Below, piece after piece: positions 43,741 through 55,363 of a DNA stretch of 64,000 nt. The position numbers were made by a program, and so were the translations under genes. Every line of letters starts with the position of its first letter. The first letter of the stretch is position 1. The notes under the pieces were generated by a model, which was not told the DNA's origin, ran no database searches, and saw only the letters and a program-made list of their open reading frames with translations. The DNA comes from Melitaea cinxia (Eukaryota; Arthropoda; Insecta; Lepidoptera; Nymphalidae), in the NCBI RefSeq assembly GCF_905220565.1, contig NC_059416.1, positions 11,966,001 to 12,030,000 of the forward strand, read 5' to 3'.

Positions 43741-43988
43741 ACCGAATTCAAAGAAAGGAGTAGGTTCTCAATTCAAATGTATTTTGCATGTGTGTTACCC
43801 TCAGAACTTTTTTTATTGGATCGATTTTGGTGATTCTTTTATAAATCGAAAGCTGATGCTTATCACTTGATTTTATTTAAATATTGAGATTTGATGAAAA
43901 CTTTTTGAGTAATCTTTAATAGCGCGTATTTACTTGACTATTTTTCGTTTACCTACGTTGTATTACTTGTAGATGCAATTGAAGTCGG
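43741..43988 (+). repeat. D-family element, short form
   Basis: AACCGAATTCAAAGAAAGGA, GATCGATTTTGGTGATTC, TACCTACGTTGTATTACTTG and GCAATTGAAGTCGGT. Confidence 0.55.
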
Positions 43989-46375
43989 TTTTTTTCGTTT
44001 GCGGGCAAATACAATAACTTTTAACACATAAAATATACATAAACAAAAATCATAAAATATATGTATTTTAGTTAAGAAATGAATAGCAATTACAACACAA
44101 AATAATATATATTTTTTTCGTATAAGTTTTGCGGTAAAGCCTGTGTGCTTATGAAATAGCGTGATAAGTTTATCTGCTAATACCCAGAAGAGAAGGGTGG
44201 CGTTAAGGTACAATCATTTTTCTTCATAATAATAACATATGAGATAAAAGACTTGTTCAAATAATGTTTCATACAATCGCAGGCTCTTGTCAAATTAATT
44301 TATTCTCCATTACATACATCGATTAATCGGTTCTTTTTAGACTAATATAAATTCACTTTGAAACGTCAAAAAATATAAAAAGATTAAAACTTAAAGTAAA
44401 AAAAAACTATATTTATGACAGATGGCTTGTTTTAACCGACTTCAAAAGAAGAGGAGGTATTACGTTCCTCTATTTAAGGTACTTACAGAACCAAACCACT
44501 GTCTATCATTTGACTATCTTCAAGATAAGGTAGGTAGGACCACAAGTATTATACATGTTTCGTGACCAAAATCAAATGCAAATATCTGCCCTAAACAAGA
44601 ATCAAACCCTGGCCCATCAACAGTGAAGCATCCTCTCGCATTACTACACCGGTTGTCATACAGACTTTATATTTACTCATTGCAAAAATGTGCCCTTTAT
44701 AACGACACCATAAAAATGTTTGAATATTAAAAAATGTCGTATACGTCGTATCCACTAAAATACGAGTATATGACAGTAATAAATACTGAAAATACATAGC
44801 TAAAGTATTTTTAAGCTATCATACTTTCAATTTAATTATTGTTCTGGGTTAAAGTTTCATTTACGCCTGGTCACGGATATAATCCCAGTTTGAGGCAGAC
44901 TTTATAATTACTTATTTTATATTTTAATTCTTTTTTTTAACTTTGTTGAAAATTTTAGATTTTTAATTGTTTTGTGATTTGTTTTTTGATGATATTGCCT
45001 TTTTTCCTTGTTTCTTTTTTTTGTAGGCTGCTGTTATTCTTTTTGTGTAAAAACTGTCTGCGATTTGTGTGATGTCCCAAATAAACGTGTTTCTTTCTTT
45101 CTTTAATTTTTTTTTTTTTTTTTTGGAAATATTTGTTTTCAGTTTGGTTTCCTGTCTTGACTCTTCTACATTTTGAACAGCATGTTAAGCCGTCGGTTAT
45201 GTTTCAAAATAACGTATTTTGACACAGGATCAGATCTGATTAATCTCCAATCGTTTCCGTAAAGTCTTAAATTAAATTCATATATAATAATCATTAATAG
45301 GTATAGTTTATTAGAAATTGTAGTTATAATAGATTATTACGTTCTATAATTGGAAAACGGTACTTGAAATCAGATAATGTATTTTTTAAAATTAGTGTCT
45401 AATGACATCAAACGTTTCTCTATGGCTGATATATTTCAAAATATCAAAGCACAAATTTAGTACTAACTTTTCGATACTCTAGCATCGTTTTATTTATAAA
45501 TGCATTTGTAAAGATGTCGTTATAAAGGTCAGTGTAGTGTGAAATATAAATTTATTTGTTCAAGGTTATCTTTTAAATATTATCTTAAAAGAAAATAAAA
45601 AATTATGCAGATCTTAGAAAGATAAGATTTACTTAGTAGTTTTATCATCTCGTTACATTTTTATTACAGGAGATCACAATTTAATAAGCGAATAATACCT
45701 GCTGTTAAATGTACTGCAGTCGTAAAGATTAACAACTTTGTTGCAACAATTAAGACAAGTTACGGGCAAGTACTAAACTTTACTGCTAAAATAATAATGA
45801 CAGCAGACAAGCTAATGCAAATGATGATTTTTTTTTAATTTGGGTGTATTATTTTTATTACAATCAATTGTAACTACTTTACGGTTTCAATAAGGATTTC
45901 AAACAACAATAGATACCTCTTCATATGCTGCAGTATTTTACTTACAAATAAAAATATTCTTCAGACGAAAGACGTTTAAAATGCAAATGTGAGATTTTAT
46001 AAATTTAGAACCGAGTCTACGCTGTGCATCTTCAAAAATAATAAAGTTTTGCAGCACAAAAGTCGGTTGTCAGTGAAACGGGGCCAGTTTCGTGGATGCA
46101 GCGGCACGACGCTTGAATATTTATGATAAAACCTAAAGAAGCCCTAAATAGCCGTCGATCTGAATAGGCTGTTAGTAAATTTCCCACCACGAACGACAGT
46201 CCTGTAATGCCGACGTTAAACTTTTTACAATCGACCTTCTTAGAAGAATCGTGTGAACTGATTTGGATTTCATTGTTGTGGATTTTATTTGAAATTATCG
46301 GATTTTGATATACACTGTTCATCTTTTAGTTAAGGATAGTCTGTAATAGTCTAATGACGGGTAAGGAATTTTGTT
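43989..46375. other. AT-rich desert
   Basis: A D scrap (AACCGACTTCAAAAGAAGAG) is near 44434. CCCAAATAAACGTGTTTC at 45077 followed by TTTC repeats and a T-run looks like a LINE-type 3' end but is unassigned. 46020-46320 is slightly GC-richer with a 96-codon minus frame, no motif. No confident gene. Confidence 0.3.
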
Positions 46376-46379
46376 TTTT

Positions 46380-46500
46380 TTTTATAACTGAGCGAAGCGA
46401 TTATCGTAGCTTATAGACACTTGCAACACCAGAAGCATCGCAAGCATGTTGCCGACCCTATCCCCAATTGTCCCTCCAATAATGTGACCTTGTCTCTCCC
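46380..46500 (-). repeat. B-family repeat, inverted fragment
   Basis: GCGATTATCGTAGCTTATAG, CAACACCAGAAGCATCGCAA and TGTTGCCGACCCTATCCCC. Confidence 0.6.
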
Positions 46501-47195
46501 ACATTTGTCCTCTACATTTCGAAGAAAATGCAACCTTATATAGTACAGAATATAAATACTAATATTTTTATGCTCCACTCCAGCAGAATAGACTTTTGTA
46601 AAAGTTTCGTAGGTTACTCTACCCCGCTGCCTAAATGCAGAATTATGGATGTCTCTGAGACTCTGAATCTGTGAGAAGATCTCTGAGAGTTTCTTTGTGG
46701 ATGTTCAAGTTTGTATATTATTTTCTTTTGAAGGTCCGATATAATTCTTGCATCTATTGTCCCCGAATAGAAATATATTCAAAACATTTTGATATCTTGT
46801 GTTCCAAATAAGTTCCGAATAACATAATAGCAAAAGCAATAGATTGACAATTTTTTCTTTGAAATAACTTTATTACTTTCGTTTAGTTTTTGATATTTCT
46901 CTCCGAATTTGGTCCTCCGAATCAACGTCATTTGTCAAATCTAATTTTCTATTACTATTGACTGTAATGTTATTTTGGCGTTTTTCAGTAATAACAACTT
47001 TGCGACGGACGAATTTATTTAAGAAATGTACGAAGGCCTTACCCAAATTTAATTTAAAAAAAAAAGATTTAGTCGAACTTGTAGCAACATGACCAATACT
47101 TTATCTAATTCAATCAACCCATCAACCCCCTATTACGTGCTGTGATAGGCTTAATATTTGCTTGTAATAAATAGTTTTAGTGACCGTTTTTCTGT
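46501..47195. other. AT-rich stretch without recognised gene
   Basis: Nothing recognised. Confidence 0.3.
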
Positions 47196-47961
47196 AAATA
47201 AAAATAGGTAAAAAAACTTTTTAAGTTAAACGGTTTTATGTTAAACATACATTGCAATGTTTAAGATAAATGTACTAAAAACCAAAAAATAATAAAATAG
47301 ATACAGTCGTGGGAATTATAAACATATGCATAGACTAGACTAAAATAAAACCGTGGGGCACGTCAATTGTCTACAATCGTTGATTAAAATGTTTGTTTTG
47401 TAATGTTACACTATAATTAGGCAGTTGTTCAACCGACAACGATGGACGTGTGATAAGTAGGGCTAGAATGTGAAAACAAGCTAGCAAGCTCGATTATAAG
47501 CGAGTTTTAGGGTTTCATAGTGGTGAGCGAGTAGTACTTTTATCATATGTTTTGTCGATTAAAGACAAACTACGAGCAGTGAAACGATTCCTCGCCAGCC
47601 AGCAGTGTGAATGTCCAACGATAAACTAGTTGAAACATCTCTTTTATTTACATGGAGTGTATAACTATTGGAATTTCCATGAGCAAGAAAATAGTAAGTA
47701 ATTTCCTCACCGTCTGCGGGCCAACTGCCTATTTTAACGACGAATTAAGCGATTCTTCTATCGCACATTAAGTCGATAATTTGTAGACAATTGACGTGCC
47801 CCACGGTTTTATTTTAGTCAAGTCTATGTATATGTTTATAATTCCCACGACTGTATCTATTTTATTATTTTTTGGTTTTTAGTACATTTATCTTAAACAT
47901 TGCAATGTATGTTTAACATAAAACCGTTTAACTTAAAAAGTTTTTTTACCTATTTTTATTT
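47196..47961. mobile_element. Non-autonomous DNA element with 181-bp terminal inverted repeats
   Basis: 47196-47376 and 47781-47961 are inverted copies of each other with only two or three mismatches seen (for example ATATGCATAGACTAG versus ATATACATAGACTTG). The outer end is AAATAAAAATAGGTAAAAAA and the inner end CAATTGTCTACAA. The 404-bp centre has no long reading frame, so it needs a transposase in trans. The near identity of the arms suggests recent activity or maintenance. I found no convincing target duplication, so the superfamily is open. Confidence 0.8.
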
Positions 47962-48045
47962 TCTAGTTTTTAGTTTTTATTTCGCAATCTGTTTAATTCA
48001 TTTAGTGCTTCATTATTGCAAGGCCCATCTTAAATATTGAGGTTG

Positions 48046-48625
48046 TATAGTGCACTGTATTCTTCTTGTCAAGCCCTTTTATTTGATACCCATATTGGTG
48101 GGATTGATAAAAAATTGTTATCAGACATTTGGTAGCGGCGGCCAGCTTAGATTTCAATTTTGCATAGTAAATTGTATTCTACTTGTTGAGACCTTTCATT
48201 TGATACCCATGTTGATGGGATTGATAAAACCTAAGTTATCCGCCATTTTGTAGAGGCCGCCATCTTGGATTTTCATTTTATATAGTACATTGATTATAAT
48301 GGTTGAGCACTTTCATTTGATACCCATATTGATGGGATCGATAAAACCTACGTTATCCGCCATTTTGTAGCGGCCGCCATCTTGTATTTCAATTTTTTAT
48401 AGTATATTGTATTCTGCTTGTTGAGCCCTTTCATTTGATACCCATATTGATGGGATTGATAAAACCTACGTTATCCGCCATTTTGTAGCGGCCGCCATCT
48501 TGGATTTCAATTTTTTATAGTATATTGTATTCTGCTTGTTGAGCCCTTTCATTTGATACCCATATTGATGGGATTAATAAAACATAAATTATCCGCCATT
48601 TTGTAGCGGCGGCCATCTTGAATTT
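48046..48625 (+). repeat. 117-118-bp satellite, five tandem copies
   Basis: ATTTGATACCCAT begins at 48081, 48198, 48315, 48433 and 48551, giving periods of 117, 117, 118 and 118 bp. Each unit carries TGATGGGATTGATAAAACC and GTAGCGGCCGCCATCTTG with copy-specific changes. Copies 3, 4 and 5 are most alike; the first is most divergent. The array starts 85 bp after the 181-bp TIR element. Confidence 0.9.
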
Positions 48626-49059
48626 ATAATGATAACGAATAAACATAATTGTATTGTCACCAAAATCCAAAGTGTATACAAAATTTTAGATTAATCGGTT
48701 GACAGGAAGAGGGTGAAATTTGAATTACTAAATTTGACCCAAGAATAATAAAAAATAAAACAAACGGGGTGAGCTAAATAAAACCGTTTAAAAATAGTGT
48801 TAATTGCAGTTGTTATAGAATGATAGAATAGATACCACCCCCACCAGATTGCACCCCCAAGTGCTGAAGGTCTAGGACTGCCTACCCGGGCGTCCTGGAT
48901 ATCACCCGTAAATGGATTCCCTTGCGATACCAAAAAAAAAGATAGAGCGGCTAAGAAATTAAATATATATGAAATGTAACTAATTTATAGTTTTTTCGAA
49001 CTTTTACAATATTATACATATTTGCGATTCACAACTTAAGAACTAAATATTTACAAAAT
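48626..49059 (+). other. Flank of the satellite with a possible short retro-insert
   Basis: CACCCCCACCAGATTGCACC to TTGCGATACC followed by nine A residues (48829-48940) looks like a small 3' end of a poly(A) element. The short word GATAGA lies on both sides. Not assigned. Confidence 0.3.
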
Positions 49060-49315
49060 TAATGTAGGAAATATCTTGTTCTCAATTTGGAGGTGCCAGA
49101 CTGGCTAAAGACCCAAATGTTACTGAAGATCACTACTAAATAATACTGCTCTCAACTGATGTGTATCTGTCGTGAGTAAGGTAGTCAGAGCTCCTGGGGA
49201 GAGTCTGGCGTAGGGTACACATGGTGCAGCGTCATAGTGTAACAGGAATCCATAGGCCAAGGCTTTCGCTTATCATCAGACGAACGATTGTTTTCCCCCA
49301 TAGTATTATAAAAAA
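49060..49315 (+). repeat. B-family repeat, degenerate
   Basis: GGAGGTGCCAGACTGG, TACTGAAGATCAC, AATACTGCTCTCAACTGATG and GTGAGTAAGGTAGTCAGAGC follow the family order with many changes. Confidence 0.5.
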
Positions 49316-49659
49316 GATAAAAATAATCGAGACAAGAACCTAAAAAAATCCTATCGAAATAGTGTTGAAGTACAATATTATTATTTACATTGTATTAAAG
49401 AACCCAAGAATAGATAGTCAAAAAGTTATGTATGTATTTCATTCGATAAAATAATTCAAATGAAATTAAACGGAATTATACTTTATTCGTGTAGACTTTA
49501 GAGGCACTTTTGAATTGACTTGTTATGAAATAATCAGTGAATTAACTATTAGCTTTAAATTTGAATGAATTTATATAAATAAAAATTAATAGAAATGTAT
49601 TTACGCGTATAATTTCTGAACGACTTCATTAAACTGGATTATTCTTTTTTTTTTGTGTG

Positions 49660-49845
49660 TTCTTTATTGTCAGAACAAGGTTCACACTCAACGCTCCTGG
49701 TTGGATTTATTTTCCTTCATCGGGTCCATATATATCGGGTAAACATCTGTACTGCCAACACTAATGTTAGTCGTTAGCGCAAATCGAACTCACGACCGCA
49801 AGAACAACAGTCAGAGCAATGGCAGCTGTACCAACGCGCCGTCAA
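49660..49845 (-). repeat. SINE-D-related tRNA-derived SINE, degenerate
   Basis: In plus orientation: CACACTCAACGCTCCTGG, CGGGTAAACATCTGTACTGC, GCAAATCGAACTCACGACCG (the B box inverted) and CCAACGCGCCGTCAA. It parallels 63548-63741. Confidence 0.5.
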
Positions 49846-51699
49846 TATTTGATTATACGAGAAAGATTTCAACGATACTATTTTCAAAGCATTAATTACT
49901 ATAGAAGCTGACCATCAAGATTCCTGAATCTTAACTGGATCACTCAAAGATAAGTCACCCCTTGAGTATCTAAAACTTATTGGAATCAAAAGGCAAATGG
50001 AAAAGAAAATGTTTATGAAAAATAATCTGCAAAAAATAATCGAATGACCAGTCCAGTTCAATTTTTTGAGCAAAGAGAACAAAACTTTTTTGTCCATCAG
50101 TTTCGATTGTATTTTTTTCACCAAAATATTGTCCCTCGTTTACTAATAGAATTACATGTGGGTATTGTTGTCTAAAAGTAGGATTATTTATAGTATAAAA
50201 CTCATTTATCTATACATTTACATAAATTATGTAAAAAAACGACTTCTAAACCTAATTAAGTAATGTTTTCGCCTACATACGTTGTATTGCTTGTCGATGT
50301 TATTGACAATCGTTTGGTGATGGCGATGGTATGACGAGCAAACCCAATTATTTTAGTTACAATTTTGTTATAAATATAAGAAATTAATGTCAAAATAATA
50401 TCTTCATGTATTTGTATCCCTTATCTTTGCAAATTGTTTAGAAACCTTTATGCATCTCCCTTCATCTACTCCATGGTATTACAAATACTTACGCCGTCGT
50501 CATTATTTTGCAATAATAATGTTTTTAAACTCACCATTAGAATCTTAAAACGACGACTTTTTAAGAAGGATCCGTGATTCTCGTATCTAATGATCTCATT
50601 AAAAAAAATAAAAAAAATTAATTATAACAATTATTAATTTAACTTAGTGTTGAGTTATACGTCTCACTCCAATTTGTTCAGGAAATATTTTTAAGAAATG
50701 CCCAATCTTAATTATCCGAGTTACTTGTAAAAAATCTCTTAAAGGACAAGTCCAAATCATTTGTAATTAAAAATGCTGCAGGGTGATTTTTTTAATTGGA
50801 GATGGCAATATTTCTTCTTAAATATATTATATTCCTGCCATTATAAATACGACAGTTAGGGTATGAGAGATACACATTTCTGTTAGTCAATCATGCTAGA
50901 ATGTCTAAATGGATCTAGATGACTTTTAAGACGGAGGTGGGTTACTGACTGGTATAACACAAGACAACTTTTAAACAACTTATTATTTTTTTATTTTGAT
51001 CATCTGCGGAATTTTTTGCATATTCTTTTTTTGAAAATTTACATTCTGAATCGATTATTTGCAATTTGCAATAACAATTAAAAATAATATAACGATTCGA
51101 AAGTGATTTTGAAGCATATTTGAATAAAGTTATTTTTGATTTTGAACTTTTATTCCGGAAAAACGTTCTGAATAGAAACTTTCACACAATCCCGAGTGAT
51201 ACGAGTGATTTCTACACGAATAAAGTCACAGAATACATCTATTTTATATTAACATAATTTATTAAAGCATCAGAAATCCTTTGTTTATTTAGTTTTTTTG
51301 AAGCTCTAAATCTATCAGCCTCACATGAAAACACAATCTTCGAACTAAGAAGCTCTTTACTGTAAAAGTTTTAGCCGTAAGTACCGACGTAAGTAACAAA
51401 ACAGAATGCTAATAAAAATGCGACTGAATAAGATGTTATTACAAAAATTTTACCGCCAGCAATATTTTATACATACAGTGGAATGTATTAAAAGGTCCAA
51501 TTTGAAGAAAATTCAAAATATTTTTTTGCGAGTATCTTATTTTTGATTAAAGGTGAATCCAAAACTGTATTTTTAGTTGGATTTCTGTTAATTACGGAAA
51601 TTATCAATGAAATATTTAGAAAAAAGAGTTCGTTGGCTACTAGCAATTGTATTCTGTTGTTGATATGAATATTATTTAGCTGTGATCTTCTATGATATC
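49846..51699. other. AT-rich desert
   Basis: A short D-like word (TACATACGTTGTATTGCTTG) is near 50273 and a J-like word (TTTGAATAAAGTTATTTTTG) near 51119. No gene seen over 1.8 kb. Confidence 0.3.
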
Positions 51700-51935
51700 G
51701 AGATAACTGAGGTAGGGCACCGCAGAAATTTCCTGCTCAAAATATAGAGCAGCCCGACTGGGGTAGTACCTCGACCTTACAGAAGATCACAGCTAAATAA
51801 TACTGTCTTCAAGCAGTATTGTGTTCCTGTTGGTGAGTAAGGTGACCAGAGCTCCTGGGGGGATTGGGGATTGGGTCGGCAACGCGCTTGCGATGCTACG
51901 GTAATCGCTTACCATCAGGTGAGCCGTACGCTTGA
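51700..51935 (+). repeat. B-family repeat, near complete
   Basis: AACTGAGGTAGGGCACCGC, GAGCAGCCCGACTGGGGTAG, AATACTGTCTTCAAGCAGTATT, GGGGGGATTGGGGATTGGG and CAGGTGAGCCGTACGCTTG, with a small deletion near GCGATGCTACGG. Confidence 0.7.
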
Positions 51936-51996
51936 TTGAAACATCTTTATGAAAATCGAGTTAATTTTTAATTGACTTTTATCTCGTACAGTGTTT

Positions 51997-52330
51997 CATA
52001 ATCATCATCATCATTTCAACCTATTGCAGTCCACTGCTGGACATAGGCCTCTACAAGTTCACGCCAAAAATGCATGAACTCATGTGTGTTGCCCATAGTC
52101 ACCACGCTGGGCAGGCGAGTGCTGCGCAGGACTGGCTTTGTCGCACCTAAGATGCTGCTGCCCGTCTTCGGCCTGTGTCTTTCAAAGCCAGCGGTTAGAT
52201 GGTTATCCCACCATCAGTGGCTTCTTCAGTTCCAAGGTGGTAGTGGAACCTCGTTATCCCTTAGTCGCCTCTTACGACACCCTCGGTAAGAAAGGGGGTA
52301 GCTATATTCTTTGGTGCCGTAGCCACACAG
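51997..52330 (-). mobile_element. SINE-A, full length with 10-bp target duplication
   Basis: TACAGTGTTT flanks it at 51987-51996 and 52331-52340. In plus orientation the insert starts with an (ATC)n run. The inverted RTE-like tail follows (TCCACTGCTGGACATAGGCC), and it ends GGTGCCGTAGCCACACAG. Confidence 0.8.
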
Positions 52331-52340
52331 TACAGTGTTT

Positions 52341-53039
52341 ACTTTAATCTATTCGTGTATTTTATTCACACATCACGCTGTATCGAACAAAGTTGAAGGA
52401 AATTACCAAAACGGTTAGAGTATCATAATAACCCAAAACAAATCAAAATCAAATTCGCGTCAGAATATTATTATTATGTTTAAAGAACTCTACTTCTCAT
52501 AAAAATTTACAGAAAATCACTGACATTAGAAATTAAACTAAAATTGAAACCTAAGCGTACAGTTTACACAATTTTATATCTAAGAATTGTAACTAAGCGC
52601 TGTACATCGCTGTAGGAAAACGAGGCTAATTATTTTTAAGTTTTTTTTTTATTGAAGTGGTTAGGACAAAAAGCGTATTTATTTTTACATTTATTTTAAC
52701 TGTCGAGAAAAACGTTCTTTAAAACGAATTTAAGCGGATGACAATTAAAGTTGTAAAGAAATAACAACAAGCGCGGAATTTATTTGGACGATGTTTTTTC
52801 TGATCACGAATTTAATTGCTCTTAACAATCGGCTTATTGAAAGTTAAAAGACCAATTAAACAACACTTAAAATATGAAATAAAATAAAATAAAAAATCGA
52901 ATGTGAAATCGAATGACGAGTAAAAATTGAATTTTATAATTGCTGAAGCTATTGATTAAGTAATCAAAACCTAAATATAGTTTATTCAAATTGGCTTTGA
53001 AAGCATTTTTGTAGCGTCATTTTATATTTGTTCATAGTT
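52341..53039. other. AT-rich stretch without recognised gene
   Basis: Nothing recognised. Confidence 0.3.
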
Positions 53040-53130
53040 AATGTGAAGATTGAAGAAGATTTCCCGCTCAAAATATGGAACAGGCCGACTAGTGTAGTAT
53101 CTCGTCCTTACAGAAGATCACAGCTAAATA
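53040..53130 (+). repeat. B-family repeat, 5' part
   Basis: TTCCCGCTCAAAATATGGAA, CAGGCCGACTAGTGTAGTAT and TTACAGAAGATCACAGC, then cut by the neighbouring SINE-C. Confidence 0.55.
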
Positions 53131-53149
53131 ACAAATAGTAAATAAATAT

Positions 53150-53385
53150 CTACACAATACACACACGGTCGTTTGTTCCTAAAGTAAGCTTCATGCTTGT
53201 GTTATAGGTAACAGCCGACTGGTATATAGCTACATTTTTTTTTCGATAAACATACTTATAAATAATACATATATAAATTTATAAATAAATATTTATATTA
53301 CACCCAGACTCGGGGTGGGAATCGAACCCACAACCCTCAGAGCAAAAAGCAGGGTCACTATAAACTGCGCCAACGGGCTAGTCGT
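53150..53385 (-). repeat. SINE-C, near full length, inserted in a B repeat
   Basis: In plus orientation: ACACACGGTCGTTTGTTCC, CTTGTGTTATAGGTAACAGC, ACACCCAGACTCGGGGTGGG, AATCGAACCCACAACC and CTGCGCCAACGGGCTAGTCG. After it, AATACTGTTTTAAAATCAG resembles the continuation of the B repeat. Confidence 0.65.
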
Positions 53386-53485
53386 ATAATACTGTTTTAA
53401 AATCAGCTCGACTAAATAAATAAATATGTTTATCATACCCAGTAAGATGGACAGTATAATGCTTGGGGTATATGTACCAGTACGT

Positions 53486-53610
53486 GGCGAATGCTACGAC
53501 CCCATCTCGCCCCACCCAGGCGGACGACTTCTCACACGTGGTGGTTTTTTAGTCAGTAGGAGTCTGACATAACGGGTTCCATGATGGATTTTCTCCACGT
53601 AAAAAAAAAA
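53486..53610 (+). repeat. R1-clade LINE 3' UTR with poly(A)
   Basis: GGCGAATGCTACGACCCC, GCCCCACCCAGGCGGACGAC, CACGTGGTGGTTTTTTAGTC and TCTCCACGTAAAAAAAAAA match the 3' UTR of the insertion at 41798-42877. It lacks a GC-rich loop of about 24 bp present there. Confidence 0.75.
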
Positions 53611-53624
53611 TGTAACAGTAGATT

Positions 53625-53815
53625 GATATTCTGGGGAAACATGTTAACCTTACAGTTGACCACAACTAAAGAACGGAGCTTCAAGTAGTGTTGGGTAACT
53701 CGTAGGTTAGTTAGGGTCATTTAAGCGCTTACGGTGCTCCTGGTCTTGCAACCGTTAATTAACTACGGCAACTGCTTACCATCATCTCTTGTTTGCCGAC
53801 CTAATTGTATAATAA
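53625..53815 (+). repeat. B-family repeat, degenerate
   Basis: TGGGGAAACATGTTAACCTT, AAGTAGTGTTGGGTAACTCG, GCTTACGGTGCTCCTGGTC and GTTTGCCGACCTAATTGTAT. Confidence 0.45.
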
Positions 53816-54753
53816 GAAAAAGCCAAAAAATACAATTTTATTTTATACATTGACAATTCCAAAGTTCTTGTCTACTTGAATGTAGTAATTATTGTTTTTG
53901 TATAAGAAAGAAATAGAAAAAATAGCACTGTGCTTTAGACCACACGACTGAAGTAAATCTTATGAAACGTAACTCTCTCTGTATCTTCACTAACTTATAT
54001 CTCCCTCTCAACTTCCGTTCGCCTCGCCCGATCACACTTTTTGTAACGCTCTTATCTATCATTCACCAGCTTACTCTCCAAGTCAAGTGTGCGTGAAGAA
54101 GTTTTACTTCAAAGAAACTTTTAAGAAGAAAATTAAAGCAGTCAACAATTGATATCAACATTTCTGATTGCTCCACTTTTCTTAAACCCTTAAACTCAAC
54201 CTCTCTCCTAAACCGCTAATTAAAATATATAAATAAAGGTCGGCTTTAAATCCTTTTTATTTGACCCTACCCTTTAATAGGTGAAAAGATTTTAAGATAC
54301 TCATTATAGTTATATAGAGTAATTAGTTGCCACAAAACATTCTGCACATGCATGTGCATAAACCCTAAAATGGCTATATTATTTCGCCTAATTATATTTA
54401 TAAGACATTAGTTGATTACTTAAAATTGGAATCGGAAAATTATACAATGTGTTGCTCTGAAAAAACAAAGATTTTATTATACAATTTTTCTTTATACATT
54501 ATGATACAAAAATAAATTATAAAAACCCTTAACCTACCTGAAAAACAAAGAAACGACATTTAAAGTTATTTATCAATTCCTGTACATAAAATTAAAATGA
54601 AATATTTCTTTTATATGTGACTATTATGGAGTGTCAAAAATCTTTTTATAAAACAATACATATTACTACTGCTATTGAAAAAAGGTACTATACAAATATA
54701 CAAACTCAAAGGAATATATTCCTTTATATATTTATTTTTTATTTTTCCAGATA
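53816..54753. other. AT-rich stretch without recognised gene
   Basis: A C/T-rich tract around 53960-54090 (CTCTCTCTGTATCTTCAC) stands out, but no gene or second copy is seen. Confidence 0.3.
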
Positions 54754-54761
54754 CTTTGTAG

Positions 54762-55355
54762 TAGAGGCGGCTCGTGACATTTTTTGGTAGGGGTTCACCA
54801 AAAAATAAAACTAGAGCTAACTAAATAGTAACATATATGTATTTATTTGTACAGAGATTTATTCCACCCATGCACTTCGGGCGTGAGCGACGCTCCAGAT
54901 TAGGCTAATTTTCCATATGAATTTTTTTGTTTAACGCGTCGACCGATGTCGATGTTTCTCTTTAGCACACATTGAATATATGGTAGGGAATATATCCGCA
55001 GACCCGCATGGAACAGCGTGGTGGATTAAGCTCTGATCCTTCTCCTATATGGGGAAAGAGGCCTATGCCCAGTAGTGGGATATTACAAGCTGAAGCGTAC
55101 ACATTGATACAGTGCTAAGAATCGTACTAAACTTCGTTTCATAACGTGATCGCTGGCGGTCCACTCGTTTTACAACTTGACGTCAAATGTACGCGTAAGT
55201 GTAGATAATATAATAGACTGTCATATAGACATACTAGAATAGAAAAAATGTAATTTAAGGATAGTATTTAATATAAAGAAATATTAATTTAAGATAATCT
55301 ATGTAATTTTCGTGGGAGTGCACTGCACCACTACGACGACGACGAGCCGCCTCTG
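54762..55355. mobile_element. hAT-like non-autonomous element with 8-bp target duplication
   Basis: The ends TAGAGGCGGCTCGT and ACGAGCCGCCTCTG are inverted repeats, 13 bp perfect with a mismatch at the outermost base. They are flanked by CTTTGTAG (54754-54761) and CTTTCTAG (55356-55363), an 8-bp duplication with one mismatch. An 8-bp duplication and a terminal CAGAGGCG-type end are typical of the hAT superfamily. No transposase frame is present. A GAC/CGT microsatellite expands the right end. A SINE-D piece is nested inside. Confidence 0.7.
54976..55098 (+). mobile_element. SINE-D 3' half nested in the hAT-like element
   Basis: ACACATTGA occurs at 54967-54975 and 55099-55107, a probable target duplication. 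The insert reads GGTAGGGAATATATCCGC, GGATTAAGCTCTGATCC, GAGGCCTATGCCCAGTAGTG and ATTACAAGCTGAAGCG. Confidence 0.75.
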
Positions 55356-55363
55356 CTTTCTAG

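Noticed and set aside
46032..46322. 96-codon minus-strand open frame in a slightly GC-richer block
   Set aside because: No motif and no splice-bounded structure; cannot be supported.
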